NCBI GenBank assembly: GCA_947570695.1
Contig: CANOVB010000007.1
Location: 31,881 to 95,880, forward strand
Length of the DNA stretch: 64,000 bases
Direction: 5' to 3'
Source: an uncultured Clostridium sp.
GTDB lineage: Bacteria; Bacillota; Clostridia; TANB77; CAG-508
The notes beneath the pieces were generated by a model. The model searched no databases, had not been told where the DNA came from, and saw only the letters and a list, made by a program, of their open reading frames with translations. Position 1 is the first letter of the stretch. Each line of letters begins with the position of its first letter. Shown one piece after another: positions 16,364 to 24,534 of the stretch. A program made the position numbers and the translations under genes.

Positions 16364-19147
16364 TTAACTTAAATTATCTCTACATCTTTCGCATAAAGTA
16401 GGATGTTCTGCACTTTCTCCAACTGTATTTGAATACATCCAACATCTTTCACATTTTTCTCCTTCTGCTCTTTCAACTTTTATTCCTATTGAAACTTCTG
16501 TATCTTCATTTCTTCTATTTTCATGAATTTCAACATCAGATACTATAAATATTTCTTTTAATAAGTTTTCTTTTCCTTTTATAAATTCATATTCATCACC
16601 TTCAGCAAATAATACTACTTTTGCTTCTAATGAAAGTCCTATATCTTTATTTGCTCTTGCTACTTCTAGCTTTTTAGCAACTTCTTCTTTTATTTTTATC
16701 AATTTTGCCCATTTTGTAACTAATACTTCATTTTCATATTTAGGATTTACTTTTGGATAGTTTTCAAGCATAACACTTTCAGTATTTTCTCCTTTTTTAT
16801 GAGGCATATAACTCCAAATTTCTTCTGCTGTAAAGCATGTCATTGGAGCTAAAATTCTTACTAAACTAGAAAGTATTTCATACATTATTGTTTGAGCAGC
16901 TCTTCTTTCAACTGAATTTGGCTTTAATGTATATAATCTATCTTTTATTATATCTAAATAAAATTGGCTCATATCTACAACACAAAATTGATTTATAGCT
17001 TGATAAGCCTCATGAAATTCATAAGTATCATAAGCTTTTGTACATGCAGAAATTAATCTATTTAATCTTGTTAATGCCCATTTGTCTATTTCTTGTAAAT
17101 CTTCATATTTAACTGAATCATTAACATCAAAATCTGATATATTTCCAAGTATATATCTTGCTGTATTTCTTATTTTTCTATAAACTTCTGTTACTTGTTT
17201 TATAATATTTTTAGAACCACTTATATCTGATTTATAATCTGATGATAAAACCCAAAGCCTTAAAACATCTGCCCCTGATTCTTTTATAATATCTTGTGGA
17301 GCAATTCCATTTCCCAAAGATTTTGACATTTTTCTTCCTTGTTCATCAACAGTATAACCATGTGTTATAACTTCTTTATATGGAGCTATCCCTTTTGTTG
17401 CAACTGATGTTAAAAGTGAAGATTGGAACCAACCTCTATATTGGTCACTACCTTCCAAATATAAATCTGCTGGTGGTAATCCTCTTTCTGCTAAAACTGA
17501 TTCATGAGTAGAACCAGAATCAAACCACACATCCATTATATCTGTTTCTTTTTTAAATTCTGTACATCCGCATTCGCATTTAGCGTTATCTGGCATTAAT
17601 TCTTTTTCTGAAAGCTCATACCATGCATTTGTTCCTTTTTCTTTTACTATTTCTTGTACTTTCTTTAAGCTTTCTCTAGTTACATATTCTTTCTCACAAT
17701 TTTTGCAATAGAAAATTGGAATTGGAACTCCCCAAGTTCTTTGACGAGATATACACCAATCATTTCTATCTTCAATCATTTTTGTAATTCTTTCTTCTCC
17801 CCAAGAAGGATACCATTTTACTGTTTTTATAGCTTCTAAGCTTTCTTTTCTAAATCCATCTACTGATGCAAACCATTGGCTGGTAGCTCTAAATATAACT
17901 GGCTTTTTACATCTCCAACAATGTGGATAAGAGTGATTTACTACTTGACTTGCTAAAAGTAGCTCATGTTCATCTAACCATTTTATAATTTCTTTATCTG
18001 ATTTTGCATAGTACATATCTTTAAATGGACCAGCTCCATCTCCTCTTTGAACACCTTTACTATCTACTGTAACAACTATTTCTAAATCATTTTTTAGTCC
18101 ACATAAATAGTCTTCTTTTCCATAACCAGGAGCTGTATGAACTGCACCAGTACCTGTACCTAGTTCAACAACTATTGTATCATCACTACCTAAGACTACT
18201 CTTGAATCTCTATCCATAAAAGGATGTTTACAAATAACACCTTCTAGTTCTTTTCCTTCAAATTCATTTACTATTTTGTAATTTTCTATTCTAGCTATTT
18301 CCATAACTTTTTTTACAAGTTCACTTGCCATAATAAGCTTGCCTTTTTCTGTCTCTACTATTGAGTATTTAAAATCTGTTCCTATTGTAATTCCCATATT
18401 TCCTGGTAATGTCCAAGGTGTTGTTGTCCAAATTACAAAATAAGTATTTTGGGCATCAAATAAACCTTTACTGTCTTTTACTGGAAACTTTACATAAGCA
18501 GTATTTGAATTTACATCTTTATATTCAATTTCAGCTTCAGCTAAAGCTGTTTCACAATCTGTACACCAATATACTGGTTTTAATCCTTTATATATATAAC
18601 CTTTGTTGTACATATCTGCAAATACACCAATCTGCTTTGCTTCCATTTGAGGTTGATATGTTATATAAGGATTTTCCCAGTCACCTAAAACACCTAAACG
18701 TTTAAAACCTTCTGTTTGTTTATCTTTATATTCCATTGTAAATTGTTTGCAAGTATTTCTAAATTCAGTTACTGGTATTTGATCTCTATTTAAACCTAAT
18801 TTCTCTATTGCTTTTTTCTCTGTAGGCATTCCATGAGTATCATATCCAGGTATATATGGAGTATAAAATCCTTGCAAGTTTTTATATCTAACTATTGTAT
18901 CTTTTAATACTTTATTTAAAGCATGCCCTAAATGAATCTCTCCATTTGCATAAGGAGGACCGTCATGCAAAACAAACGGTGTATGACCTTCATTTTTCTT
19001 TAAAATTTTTTCATATAAACCATTATCAAAAACTTTTTCTTGAATTTTTGGTTCATTTTCTGGAAGACTTGCTCTCATAGGGAAGTCTGTTTTAGGCAAA
19101 TTCAAAGTTTGACCATAATCTTTTTTTCCATTACAATTTTCGCACAT
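16364..19147 (-). CDS. ileS: Isoleucyl-tRNA synthetase
   Basis: 927 residues, class I synthetase charging tRNA-Ile. Motifs: PYANGEIHLGH (HIGH), the editing domain around TTTPWTLPGN, WFDSGSTH, the KMSKSLGN loop, and a C-terminal zinc site CERCWMYSN with CERC. It opens with a short Cys-rich stretch MCENCNGK that is not part of the core. Length is normal for the bacterial type. A T-box leader with its own promoter lies upstream, so expression should respond to uncharged tRNA-Ile; a repeat element sits between that leader and the start codon. Confidence 0.97.
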   Translation of the reverse strand: MCENCNGKKDYGQTLNLPKTDFPMRASLPENEPKIQEKVFDNGLYEKILKKNEGHTPFVLHDGPPYANGEIHLGHALNKVLKDTIVRYKNLQGFYTPYIPGYDTHGMPTEKKAIEKLGLNRDQIPVTEFRNTCKQFTMEYKDKQTEGFKRLGVLGDWENPYITYQPQMEAKQIGVFADMYNKGYIYKGLKPVYWCTDCETALAEAEIEYKDVNSNTAYVKFPVKDSKGLFDAQNTYFVIWTTTPWTLPGNMGITIGTDFKYSIVETEKGKLIMASELVKKVMEIARIENYKIVNEFEGKELEGVICKHPFMDRDSRVVLGSDDTIVVELGTGTGAVHTAPGYGKEDYLCGLKNDLEIVVTVDSKGVQRGDGAGPFKDMYYAKSDKEIIKWLDEHELLLASQVVNHSYPHCWRCKKPVIFRATSQWFASVDGFRKESLEAIKTVKWYPSWGEERITKMIEDRNDWCISRQRTWGVPIPIFYCKNCEKEYVTRESLKKVQEIVKEKGTNAWYELSEKELMPDNAKCECGCTEFKKETDIMDVWFDSGSTHESVLAERGLPPADLYLEGSDQYRGWFQSSLLTSVATKGIAPYKEVITHGYTVDEQGRKMSKSLGNGIAPQDIIKESGADVLRLWVLSSDYKSDISGSKNIIKQVTEVYRKIRNTARYILGNISDFDVNDSVKYEDLQEIDKWALTRLNRLISACTKAYDTYEFHEAYQAINQFCVVDMSQFYLDIIKDRLYTLKPNSVERRAAQTIMYEILSSLVRILAPMTCFTAEEIWSYMPHKKGENTESVMLENYPKVNPKYENEVLVTKWAKLIKIKEEVAKKLEVARANKDIGLSLEAKVVLFAEGDEYEFIKGKENLLKEIFIVSDVEIHENRRNEDTEVSIGIKVERAEGEKCERCWMYSNTVGESAEHPTLCERCRDNLS

Positions 19148-19164
19148 ATTATTTTTCTCCTTCT

Positions 19165-19270
19165 GTCCCTTCAGGGACGTTTTGCTTAGACTGTTAAATT
19201 TTAATTTTTACACTCTCAGTATACATTCTGTAAACCTATGCGTTGGACATTTTTGACCACTCATGGACAT
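19165..19270. repeat. Dispersed repeat family 1, shorter copy
   Basis: Begins GTCCCTTCAGGGACGTTTTG and continues with AGACTGTTAAATTTTAATTT, the CTCAGTAT block and TGGACATTTTTG, all shared with 6251-6433. The middle palindrome and right end are shortened. It sits between the T-box terminator and the ileS start codon, so it is part of the ileS mRNA leader. Confidence 0.75.
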
Positions 19271-19299
19271 ATATTAATTATTCATTTGATTATTAAAAT

Positions 19300-19560
19300 C
19301 AAAAAAACCATCTCATCCTGATTAGGACGAAATGGATTTAGTTTCCGTGGTACCACCTAAATTTAATTGCACATATTTTTTATGCAATCATCTCTTTTCT
19401 TTTTAACGCAAAGCAAATTCGGATTATTCTACTAATATTTTATACTTTCAAATAATCAGCTCTAAGGTGATAATAAATAATTTATTTTCCTACAAACCTT
19501 TCACCACTTGGCTTGCTCTCTTTAAAGGTTTTACATTATTTACCTTGTCCTTTTCATAGC
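19300..19560 (-). promoter_or_regulatory. T-box leader of ileS
   Basis: On the minus strand the conserved T-box TGGTACCACGG lies at 19345-19355, followed by the terminator CCATTTCGTCCT / AGGATGAGATGG and a T-tract at 19300-19307. Upstream is the stem I region with AGAGAGCAAGCCAAG and the GAAAGG-like bulge. An ATC triplet at 19469-19471 in the run TTATCACC is a plausible isoleucine specifier; this choice is an inference from position. Confidence 0.88.
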
Positions 19561-19581
19561 ATTTAATTTATTAGTATAAAT

Positions 19582-19611
19582 ATAATACCACCATTAACAT
19601 AAATTTGTCAA
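19582..19611 (-). promoter_or_regulatory. Promoter of ileS
   Basis: TTGACA (19606-19611), an 18-base spacer and TATTAT (19582-19587) on the minus strand, about 20 bases before the T-box leader. Confidence 0.75.
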
Positions 19612-19694
19612 TAGTGGATTTTTATTTTTTGCAAACTATCTATTTTTAAGTGTCTTTGGTTTCAATTCATAAATTTTACTTTGATTTAGCTATA

Positions 19695-19805
19695 TTATAA
19701 TGGCTTATTATCAGCTGTAGATGAACTTGCTGCAATTTGTAAAGTAAATATATCCAATATTTCCCCTAGCTTTAAATCTGGCATTGTGTAACTATTATTC
19801 TCCAT
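19695..19805 (-). CDS. Precursor-like peptide 1 of the RRE-linked cluster
   Basis: 36 residues, ATG at 19805 with AAGGAGGTGGG upstream, an unusually good ribosome site. The leader motif YTMPDLKLG (residues 6-14) matches peptide 2 (YKAPKLKEG) in spacing, and both then reach Thr-Leu (TLQIAASSS here, residues 21-29). A YxxPxL...G...T leader is what RRE domains of lasso-type RiPP clusters bind. The end, about residues 23-36, would be the core and contains Ala, Ser, Asp and Asn but no Cys. It lies last in the operon, after a terminator-like hairpin. That it is modified is an inference from the neighbours. Confidence 0.65.
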   Translation of the reverse strand: MENNSYTMPDLKLGEILDIFTLQIAASSSTADNKPL

Positions 19806-19855
19806 TTTCCCACCTCCTTATCTATTTTCTATTTCAAATTTTTCTAAATTTAAAA

Positions 19856-19912
19856 TAAAAAATAGGTCTTTAATTAAATAAACAATTTTCATGTTTACTT
19901 AAGTAAAGACCT
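19856..19912 (-). terminator. Terminator-like hairpin between the two peptide genes
   Basis: AGGTCTTTACTTAAGTAAAC pairs with the downstream arm ending AATTAAAGACCT with one mismatch over about 21 pairs; on the minus strand ATTTTTTATTTT follows. It lies 50 bases before the ribosome site of peptide 1. Confidence 0.8.
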
Positions 19913-19975
19913 ATTTTATTTACATCACTTTTAGAGTAGATATTACCTACTCCTGTTTTTTCTTTTAAATTATCT

Positions 19976-20002
19976 TGTGTGTGTGTGTGTGTGTGTGTGT
20001 GT
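19976..20002. repeat. (TG)13 microsatellite, copy A
   Basis: 27 bases of alternating TG (CA on the minus strand) between peptide 2 and its downstream hairpin. The flanks ACTCCTGCAACGGTTTTAAG and GAGTAGATATTACCTACTC match those of copy B, so the tract is part of a duplicated module of about 355 bases. Confidence 0.9.
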
Positions 20003-20050
20003 ACTCCTGCAACGGTTTTAAGTTTTTCATTTTTATTTTCTCCTTTTACT

Positions 20051-20149
20051 CTATGCACTTGCAAACCTTAAAGTTGGATCTTCTTCTAATATAATCCCTT
20101 CCTTTAACTTTGGTGCTTTATATTCCAAACCTCCAATAGCTTCTTTCAT
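20051..20149 (-). CDS. Precursor-like peptide 2 of the RRE-linked cluster
   Basis: 32 residues, ATG at 20149, with AAAGGAGGTGAAAAG ahead. It contains YKAPKLKEG at residues 10-18 and ends PTLRFASA, so anything after Thr-Leu is only five residues (RFASA). It and peptide 1 sit in the same place of two tandem modules, so they are probably paralogues that have diverged. The preceding PqqD-like gene supplies a likely leader-binding protein. A very short core argues either for an unusual product or for a peptide that is losing its function. Confidence 0.65.
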   Translation of the reverse strand: MKEAIGGLEYKAPKLKEGIILEEDPTLRFASA

Positions 20150-20210
20150 CTTTTCACCTCCTTTACTTTATTTTCAAAATATACAATTTATTTTTGAAAT
20201 TTTCGCATGC

Positions 20211-20262
20211 AAAAAAGCCTTCAATTAGAAAATATTTTTTTCTAATTAAAGACTTTATTTTT
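20211..20262 (-). terminator. Terminator-like hairpin between PqqD-like gene and peptide 2
   Basis: AGTCTTTAATTAGAAAA pairs with TTTTCTAATTGAAGGCT over 17 positions, counting G-T pairs, and is followed on the minus strand by TTTTTT. It is the counterpart of 19856-19912. About 60 bases separate it from the peptide 2 start. Confidence 0.8.
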
Positions 20263-20333
20263 AATATTATTTTATTTACAACAGTTTCAGAGTAGATATT
20301 ATCTACTCTTTTTTCTTCTTTTAAAATTCTACT

Positions 20334-20360
20334 TGTGTGTGTGTGTGTGTGTGTGTGTGT
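20334..20360. repeat. (TG)13 microsatellite, copy B
   Basis: Exactly the same 27-base tract as copy A, flanked by ACTCTCGCAATGGTTTTAAG on one side and the palindrome AGAGTAGATATTATCTACTC on the other. It lies about 55 bases after the PqqD-like stop codon. Confidence 0.9.
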
Positions 20361-20416
20361 ACTCTCGCAATGGTTTTAAGTTTATGCATATTTCATTTTT
20401 CCTTCGTTAATTTATT

Positions 20417-20692
20417 TTAGAAAAATTTTTTTATCATATTATTTTCTTTTAATTTTTCTACAAATTTCTCTGTATCTGTTTTAGCTGTATCAAAGTCTAT
20501 TTTATATCTATCTACTAATCTTTCAGCGATTTGAGTTGTGTCTAGATTTTCTTTTTGTAGAGTTTCTACAATAAATTTTCCTGATTCTGTTAAATAAATT
20601 GTTGATTTAACTTTTTTTACTAATCTTCCTGTTGGTATTGCAACAATCTCTCCATCAATTTCCTTAATAATAAGCTCTTTTCTTACTTTCAT
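20417..20692 (-). CDS. PqqD-like RiPP recognition element protein
   Basis: 91 residues with the PqqD winged-helix outline: strands KELIIKEIDGEIVAIP, a central ESGKFIVETLQ helix, TQIAERLVDRYKIDF, and the final VEKFVEKLKENNMI helix. In RiPP clusters such stand-alone domains bind the precursor leader and bring it to the modifying enzymes. It lies directly before the two short peptides and about 145 bases after the nucleotidyltransferase. This pairing is seen in Firmicute lasso clusters (gene B1), but the partner peptidase B2 is not recognisable here. Confidence 0.8.
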   Translation of the reverse strand: MKVRKELIIKEIDGEIVAIPTGRLVKKVKSTIYLTESGKFIVETLQKENLDTTQIAERLVDRYKIDFDTAKTDTEKFVEKLKENNMIKKFF

Positions 20693-20837
20693 AGTATCTC
20701 TCTCCTTCTTCGTTTATACTAAAATCCACATTTTTTAAAGTGGCTTCATGATATCATCGGCTATATACATTTGTCAATATCACAAATATGCAATACAAAA
20801 AGCATTTGAATATCCTTTTAAAATTCCATTAGAATTT

Positions 20838-21983
20838 CTATTTTTTGTCTTTAATAACTCCCAAACTTATATATATTTCTTTCATATTCTCAATTTCTTC
20901 CTTGCTCACATCTTTTGTCATTTTCATCATAGATAAAGCTCTTCCTGTTATTTTTTTAGAAAATACTTCTTTTCCTAATCTTACAACATACATTGCTGGC
21001 AATAATATTGGAGCTTTTTTTAATACTTTATATTTTTCTTCCATTATTTCAAATTTAGGGAAAAACATTCTCCACCAATAATTAAATTTTCCATTTTTTT
21101 CTAAAATATGATAATTAACTTCAACATCATCACCTGCACCATTTAATATAAATTGTTCTTCTTTACTTAATTCTTTTATCTTTCCTTCTCCAAACCATTT
21201 ATATGCGATTTCTCTAATATTTTCTTCAAATTCTGCTACTTTTAATTCTGAAAAAACTCTATTTAATTTTTCATAATCAAACTTGTTTTTATATTTCTCA
21301 TAATATAAATAAACATCTAATAACTGACGCACTATTATTCCTGTATGTTTAAAATGAGCTAGTATGTGCAATATGCAATGTATATAACAGTCTTCTATAC
21401 TTAACCAATATATGTTTTTATAATCTTTATAATTTCTAGTTTTTGTCCATATATCTGTAAAATATTGATGCCCTATATCTTTTTTTACAATTAATACTCT
21501 ATGAAGTTCAAGTGCAAAAAATGGTGGTTTATAAAAATTCACATGTTTATCTTCAAAATCATGTCCTCTTGTATATTCAAATTCTTTCATCATTACTCTT
21601 GTACATTCTTTTATGTTCTTTTCTTCTACAAAAACATCTATATCGTATACTTCTCTCATATAACTTTGAGGATATGCTTCTTTTAAAGTCATTCCTTTTA
21701 TAACTATAGTTTTTATTCCTAACTCTTCAAATCGATTTAATATTTTTTCTAGTTCTTCTTCTTCATTTGTATCTTTTATTACCTGCATATTAAAATTATT
21801 TTCAATTAAGTTTTTTATATTTTCTGATTTACAATTTTTTGACCACTTAATTAAAAAACTATCTAACATATTTTTTTTAGCAATGTTATATAATTTCTCC
21901 TCATCTAATTCAACATCTGATATATATTCTTTATTTTTTATAAAACATCTTACTATTTCAAGTAATGCCTTAGATTCCTCCAT
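20838..21983 (-). CDS. Nucleotidyltransferase-fold protein (NTP_transf_5 type)
   Basis: 381 residues. The catalytic core of the family is visible: IKGMTLKEAYPQSYMREVYD followed by DIDVFVEE (metal-binding Asp pair), then ALELHRVL and the helical block CYIHCILHILAHFKH. Members of this family occur in Firmicute lasso and other peptide clusters (for example the N gene of the paeninodin locus), where they are thought to modify the product. Reaction here unknown. It is six bases after the ABC transporter gene, so the two are co-transcribed. Confidence 0.8.
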   Translation of the reverse strand: MEESKALLEIVRCFIKNKEYISDVELDEEKLYNIAKKNMLDSFLIKWSKNCKSENIKNLIENNFNMQVIKDTNEEEELEKILNRFEELGIKTIVIKGMTLKEAYPQSYMREVYDIDVFVEEKNIKECTRVMMKEFEYTRGHDFEDKHVNFYKPPFFALELHRVLIVKKDIGHQYFTDIWTKTRNYKDYKNIYWLSIEDCYIHCILHILAHFKHTGIIVRQLLDVYLYYEKYKNKFDYEKLNRVFSELKVAEFEENIREIAYKWFGEGKIKELSKEEQFILNGAGDDVEVNYHILEKNGKFNYWWRMFFPKFEIMEEKYKVLKKAPILLPAMYVVRLGKEVFSKKITGRALSMMKMTKDVSKEEIENMKEIYISLGVIKDKK

Positions 21984-21988
21984 TTTTT

Positions 21989-23644
21989 CTACCTTTCTTT
22001 AATTACTCTATTTTCTACTAAAAACTCTTTATCACAAATTTTTGAAATACTATTTCTATGTGTTACTATTATACAGGTTCTATTTTTTAAATTTTTAATA
22101 TTTTTTAATACCTCTTCTTCTGTTTTACTATCTAAACTTGATGTAATTTCATCCAAAATTAAAATTGGTGCTCCACTTACTACAGCTCTTGCTAATGCAA
22201 TTCTTTGAAGTTGTCCTTCTGATAAATTTCCTCCTCTTTCTCCTATTTGTGTTTCTAATCCTTCTGGCAATTCCTTTATAAAATTTTCACAATCACTTAC
22301 TCTTAAAGCTTCATGTATTTCTTCTTCTGTTGCTTTTGGATTTACAAATGTAATATTTTCTTTTATTGTTCCACTTAATATAAACTTTCCTTGTGGTACA
22401 TAAGCAAACATATTTCTTGTATCATTATTTACTGGTTGTTTTTCTTCATTTAAATCAAAATATATTTCTCCATTATCTTTTTTAATAATACCTAAAATTA
22501 ATTTTAACAGTGTGCTTTTTCCTATTCCTGATTCGCCATATATTCCAACAATTTCGCCTTTATTTACTCTAAAACTTATATTTTCAAATATTATTTTATT
22601 TTCATAAGAAAAATTAACATCTTTTACTACCAACCTATTAAATCCATTATACAATTCTTTTCTTTCTATATTATTTTCTATCTCATCAACTTCAATGTTT
22701 TCAAGTTCAATTATTCTTTCAGCAGATCCAAACATTGTAAACATATTTTGGAAAGATTTTGATAGACCTATTATTGGTGATTGAATTTGAGAAATTAATT
22801 GTACTATTGATGTTAATCCACCTACTGTAATAGATTTTAAATATAATTGATATGTGCTCCATATTAAAGCATATAAATATCCTACTTGAAAAATTACATT
22901 CAAACAAGTTCCTGATACAATCGCAATACTTCTTCTTTTCATTTGAAGCTTAAATCTTTCATTTTGCAAATCTATTGATTTCTGTGAAATTGTGTCTTCT
23001 ACTCTAAATATTTTTATAACTATTAAATTTTCATATATCTCTTTAAATAGTAAAAATACATTTGATATTGCTTCTTGCATTTGAATATGTATTTTTTTTA
23101 CATAAGGTTTAAACATATTTATGCATGCAAATAAAATTACCCCACCTGTAAGCATTATTATTACAAATTGTCTGCTTATTTGGAATAATAGTATTACTGC
23201 AAAAACTAATCTTGCTATCATTGATAATATATTTGGTATTAATGATATTAGTGTATCTATAATAACATTTACATCTGATACACTTCTGGTTAGCAATTCT
23301 CCTGTATGAATTTTTGATATTTTTTCATAATTTCTTTTTAAAATAGTATTTAATACATCCTGTTTAAATCCCATTTCCAATTTTGCTCTTGTAAGTGCAT
23401 CTATTGAAGCAATTATAGCTTTTATTCCTATCTCTACTAAACATACTATAACTAATTGTATAACATATTTTTTTACATCATCTAAAGTTCCTGCAGTAGC
23501 AGCATCAATTACTCTTTTTGATACTAATATTAAATATATACTTAATGCAGCATATATAACATTAAAAATATTAATAAGTATAAAGTTAAGTGTTTGGGAT
23601 TTTGTTTTTTTAAAAATCCACTTTAATGTTTTTAAATCTCCCAC
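21989..23644 (-). CDS. ABC transporter, fused permease and ATPase
   Basis: 551 residues, starting with GTG at 23644 behind AGGAAGAG. Six membrane helices fill the first 310 residues; the ATPase part has Walker A GIYGESGIGKSTLLK, the signature LSEGQLQRIALARA, Walker B ILILDEITSSLD and the switch His in VTHR. It is of the half-transporter exporter type that works as a dimer. There is no N-terminal C39 peptidase domain, so leader removal would need another protein. In context it is the likely exporter of the peptide product. Confidence 0.88.
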   Translation of the reverse strand: MGDLKTLKWIFKKTKSQTLNFILINIFNVIYAALSIYLILVSKRVIDAATAGTLDDVKKYVIQLVIVCLVEIGIKAIIASIDALTRAKLEMGFKQDVLNTILKRNYEKISKIHTGELLTRSVSDVNVIIDTLISLIPNILSMIARLVFAVILLFQISRQFVIIMLTGGVILFACINMFKPYVKKIHIQMQEAISNVFLLFKEIYENLIVIKIFRVEDTISQKSIDLQNERFKLQMKRRSIAIVSGTCLNVIFQVGYLYALIWSTYQLYLKSITVGGLTSIVQLISQIQSPIIGLSKSFQNMFTMFGSAERIIELENIEVDEIENNIERKELYNGFNRLVVKDVNFSYENKIIFENISFRVNKGEIVGIYGESGIGKSTLLKLILGIIKKDNGEIYFDLNEEKQPVNNDTRNMFAYVPQGKFILSGTIKENITFVNPKATEEEIHEALRVSDCENFIKELPEGLETQIGERGGNLSEGQLQRIALARAVVSGAPILILDEITSSLDSKTEEEVLKNIKNLKNRTCIIVTHRNSISKICDKEFLVENRVIKER

Positions 23645-23659
23645 TTTCTCTTCCTTTCT

Positions 23660-24508
23660 TTATCCAAAAAGTTTTCCCAATTTAAGTGCTACAAATCTAG
23701 TTATCATATTCGGAAAGTATTGTAGTAATACTTTGCCATTTCTATCTTTAATAGCTCTTTTTAATGTATAAAATGCAAGTTCTGCTCCTGATTTATTTGT
23801 CCCATATTTATCTAAATAACTATTTTCTTTTAAGAATTTTCCCGTATCATAATATCTTTTATATAATTTTTTTAATGTGAATTTGTGTGAATGATATATT
23901 ACTGATTCTGCACAATATTTTATTCTATATCCTTTTTCTATTAATTTATATGCTAAATACATATCTTCATTTATTGGCAATCTTTTTCCATCATATCCTC
24001 TTATTTTTTTAAATACATCAGTTTTTATTGAAGATGATGCATTTGAAAAAAAGAAAGCTTTTAATTTTAATTTTTCTATATTTTCTTTTGAAGCTATATA
24101 GGACTTATCTGGATAGTTTTTTTCTCTAATATATTTTTCAATATCCTCAAATTTTGCTATTTGTCTACTAAAACATGCTTCAGCTTCATTTTCTACTATT
24201 GGTTTAACTAATTCAAATAACCAGTTTTCAGCTCTAATATCAATATCTTGTGCAATAGATACTAAAATATCAGAATTACTTTCCATTGCAATTTTTTCTC
24301 TTGTTAGGCTATGTGAAAATTCACTTTTTTCTATAATAGAATAATTAGCAGATATTTCCTTCAAAATTTCTTCTGTATTATCAGTGCTTTTTGTTAATAC
24401 ATAAGTTATTTTTTTAATATCAACTTCTTTTTGTTTTTTAATTGCTTTGTCCAAATTTGCTACATATTTTTCAGCATTATACAAAGGACATATTACTTCA
24501 ATAGTCAT
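23660..24508 (-). CDS. Family 2 glycosyltransferase
   Basis: 282 residues. GT-A motifs: VICPLYNAEKYVANL at the start, ILVSIAQDIDI (the DxD-type Asp) at about 85, and LPINEDMYLAYKLIEKGYRI in the acceptor region. It resembles rhamnosyltransferases of polysaccharide clusters. A C-terminal amphipathic helix could touch the membrane. It lies between the O-antigen-ligase-like gene and the exporter, with gaps of 26 and 15 bases, so it belongs to the same operon. Donor and acceptor are unknown; acting on the peptide or on a lipid-linked sugar are both possible. Confidence 0.82.
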   Translation of the reverse strand: MTIEVICPLYNAEKYVANLDKAIKKQKEVDIKKITYVLTKSTDNTEEILKEISANYSIIEKSEFSHSLTREKIAMESNSDILVSIAQDIDIRAENWLFELVKPIVENEAEACFSRQIAKFEDIEKYIREKNYPDKSYIASKENIEKLKLKAFFFSNASSSIKTDVFKKIRGYDGKRLPINEDMYLAYKLIEKGYRIKYCAESVIYHSHKFTLKKLYKRYYDTGKFLKENSYLDKYGTNKSGAELAFYTLKRAIKDRNGKVLLQYFPNMITRFVALKLGKLFG

Positions 24509-24534
24509 TTATTTTCTCTCCTAAAAATAGCCTC

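Noticed and set aside
19870-20064. Minus-strand reading frame of 64 codons across the (CA)n tract, translating to repeated His-Thr
   Set aside because: It starts inside the end of peptide 2, has no ribosome site of its own, and the matching frame in the second module stops soon after the repeat. I treat it as non-coding; a His/Thr leader peptide controlling the hairpin remains a faint possibility.
20163-20396. Short frames after the PqqD-like gene, starting at 20396 or 20389
   Set aside because: The first ends after four codons and the second after 22; start sites are weak and the sequence is not conserved as protein with module A beyond the common DNA.
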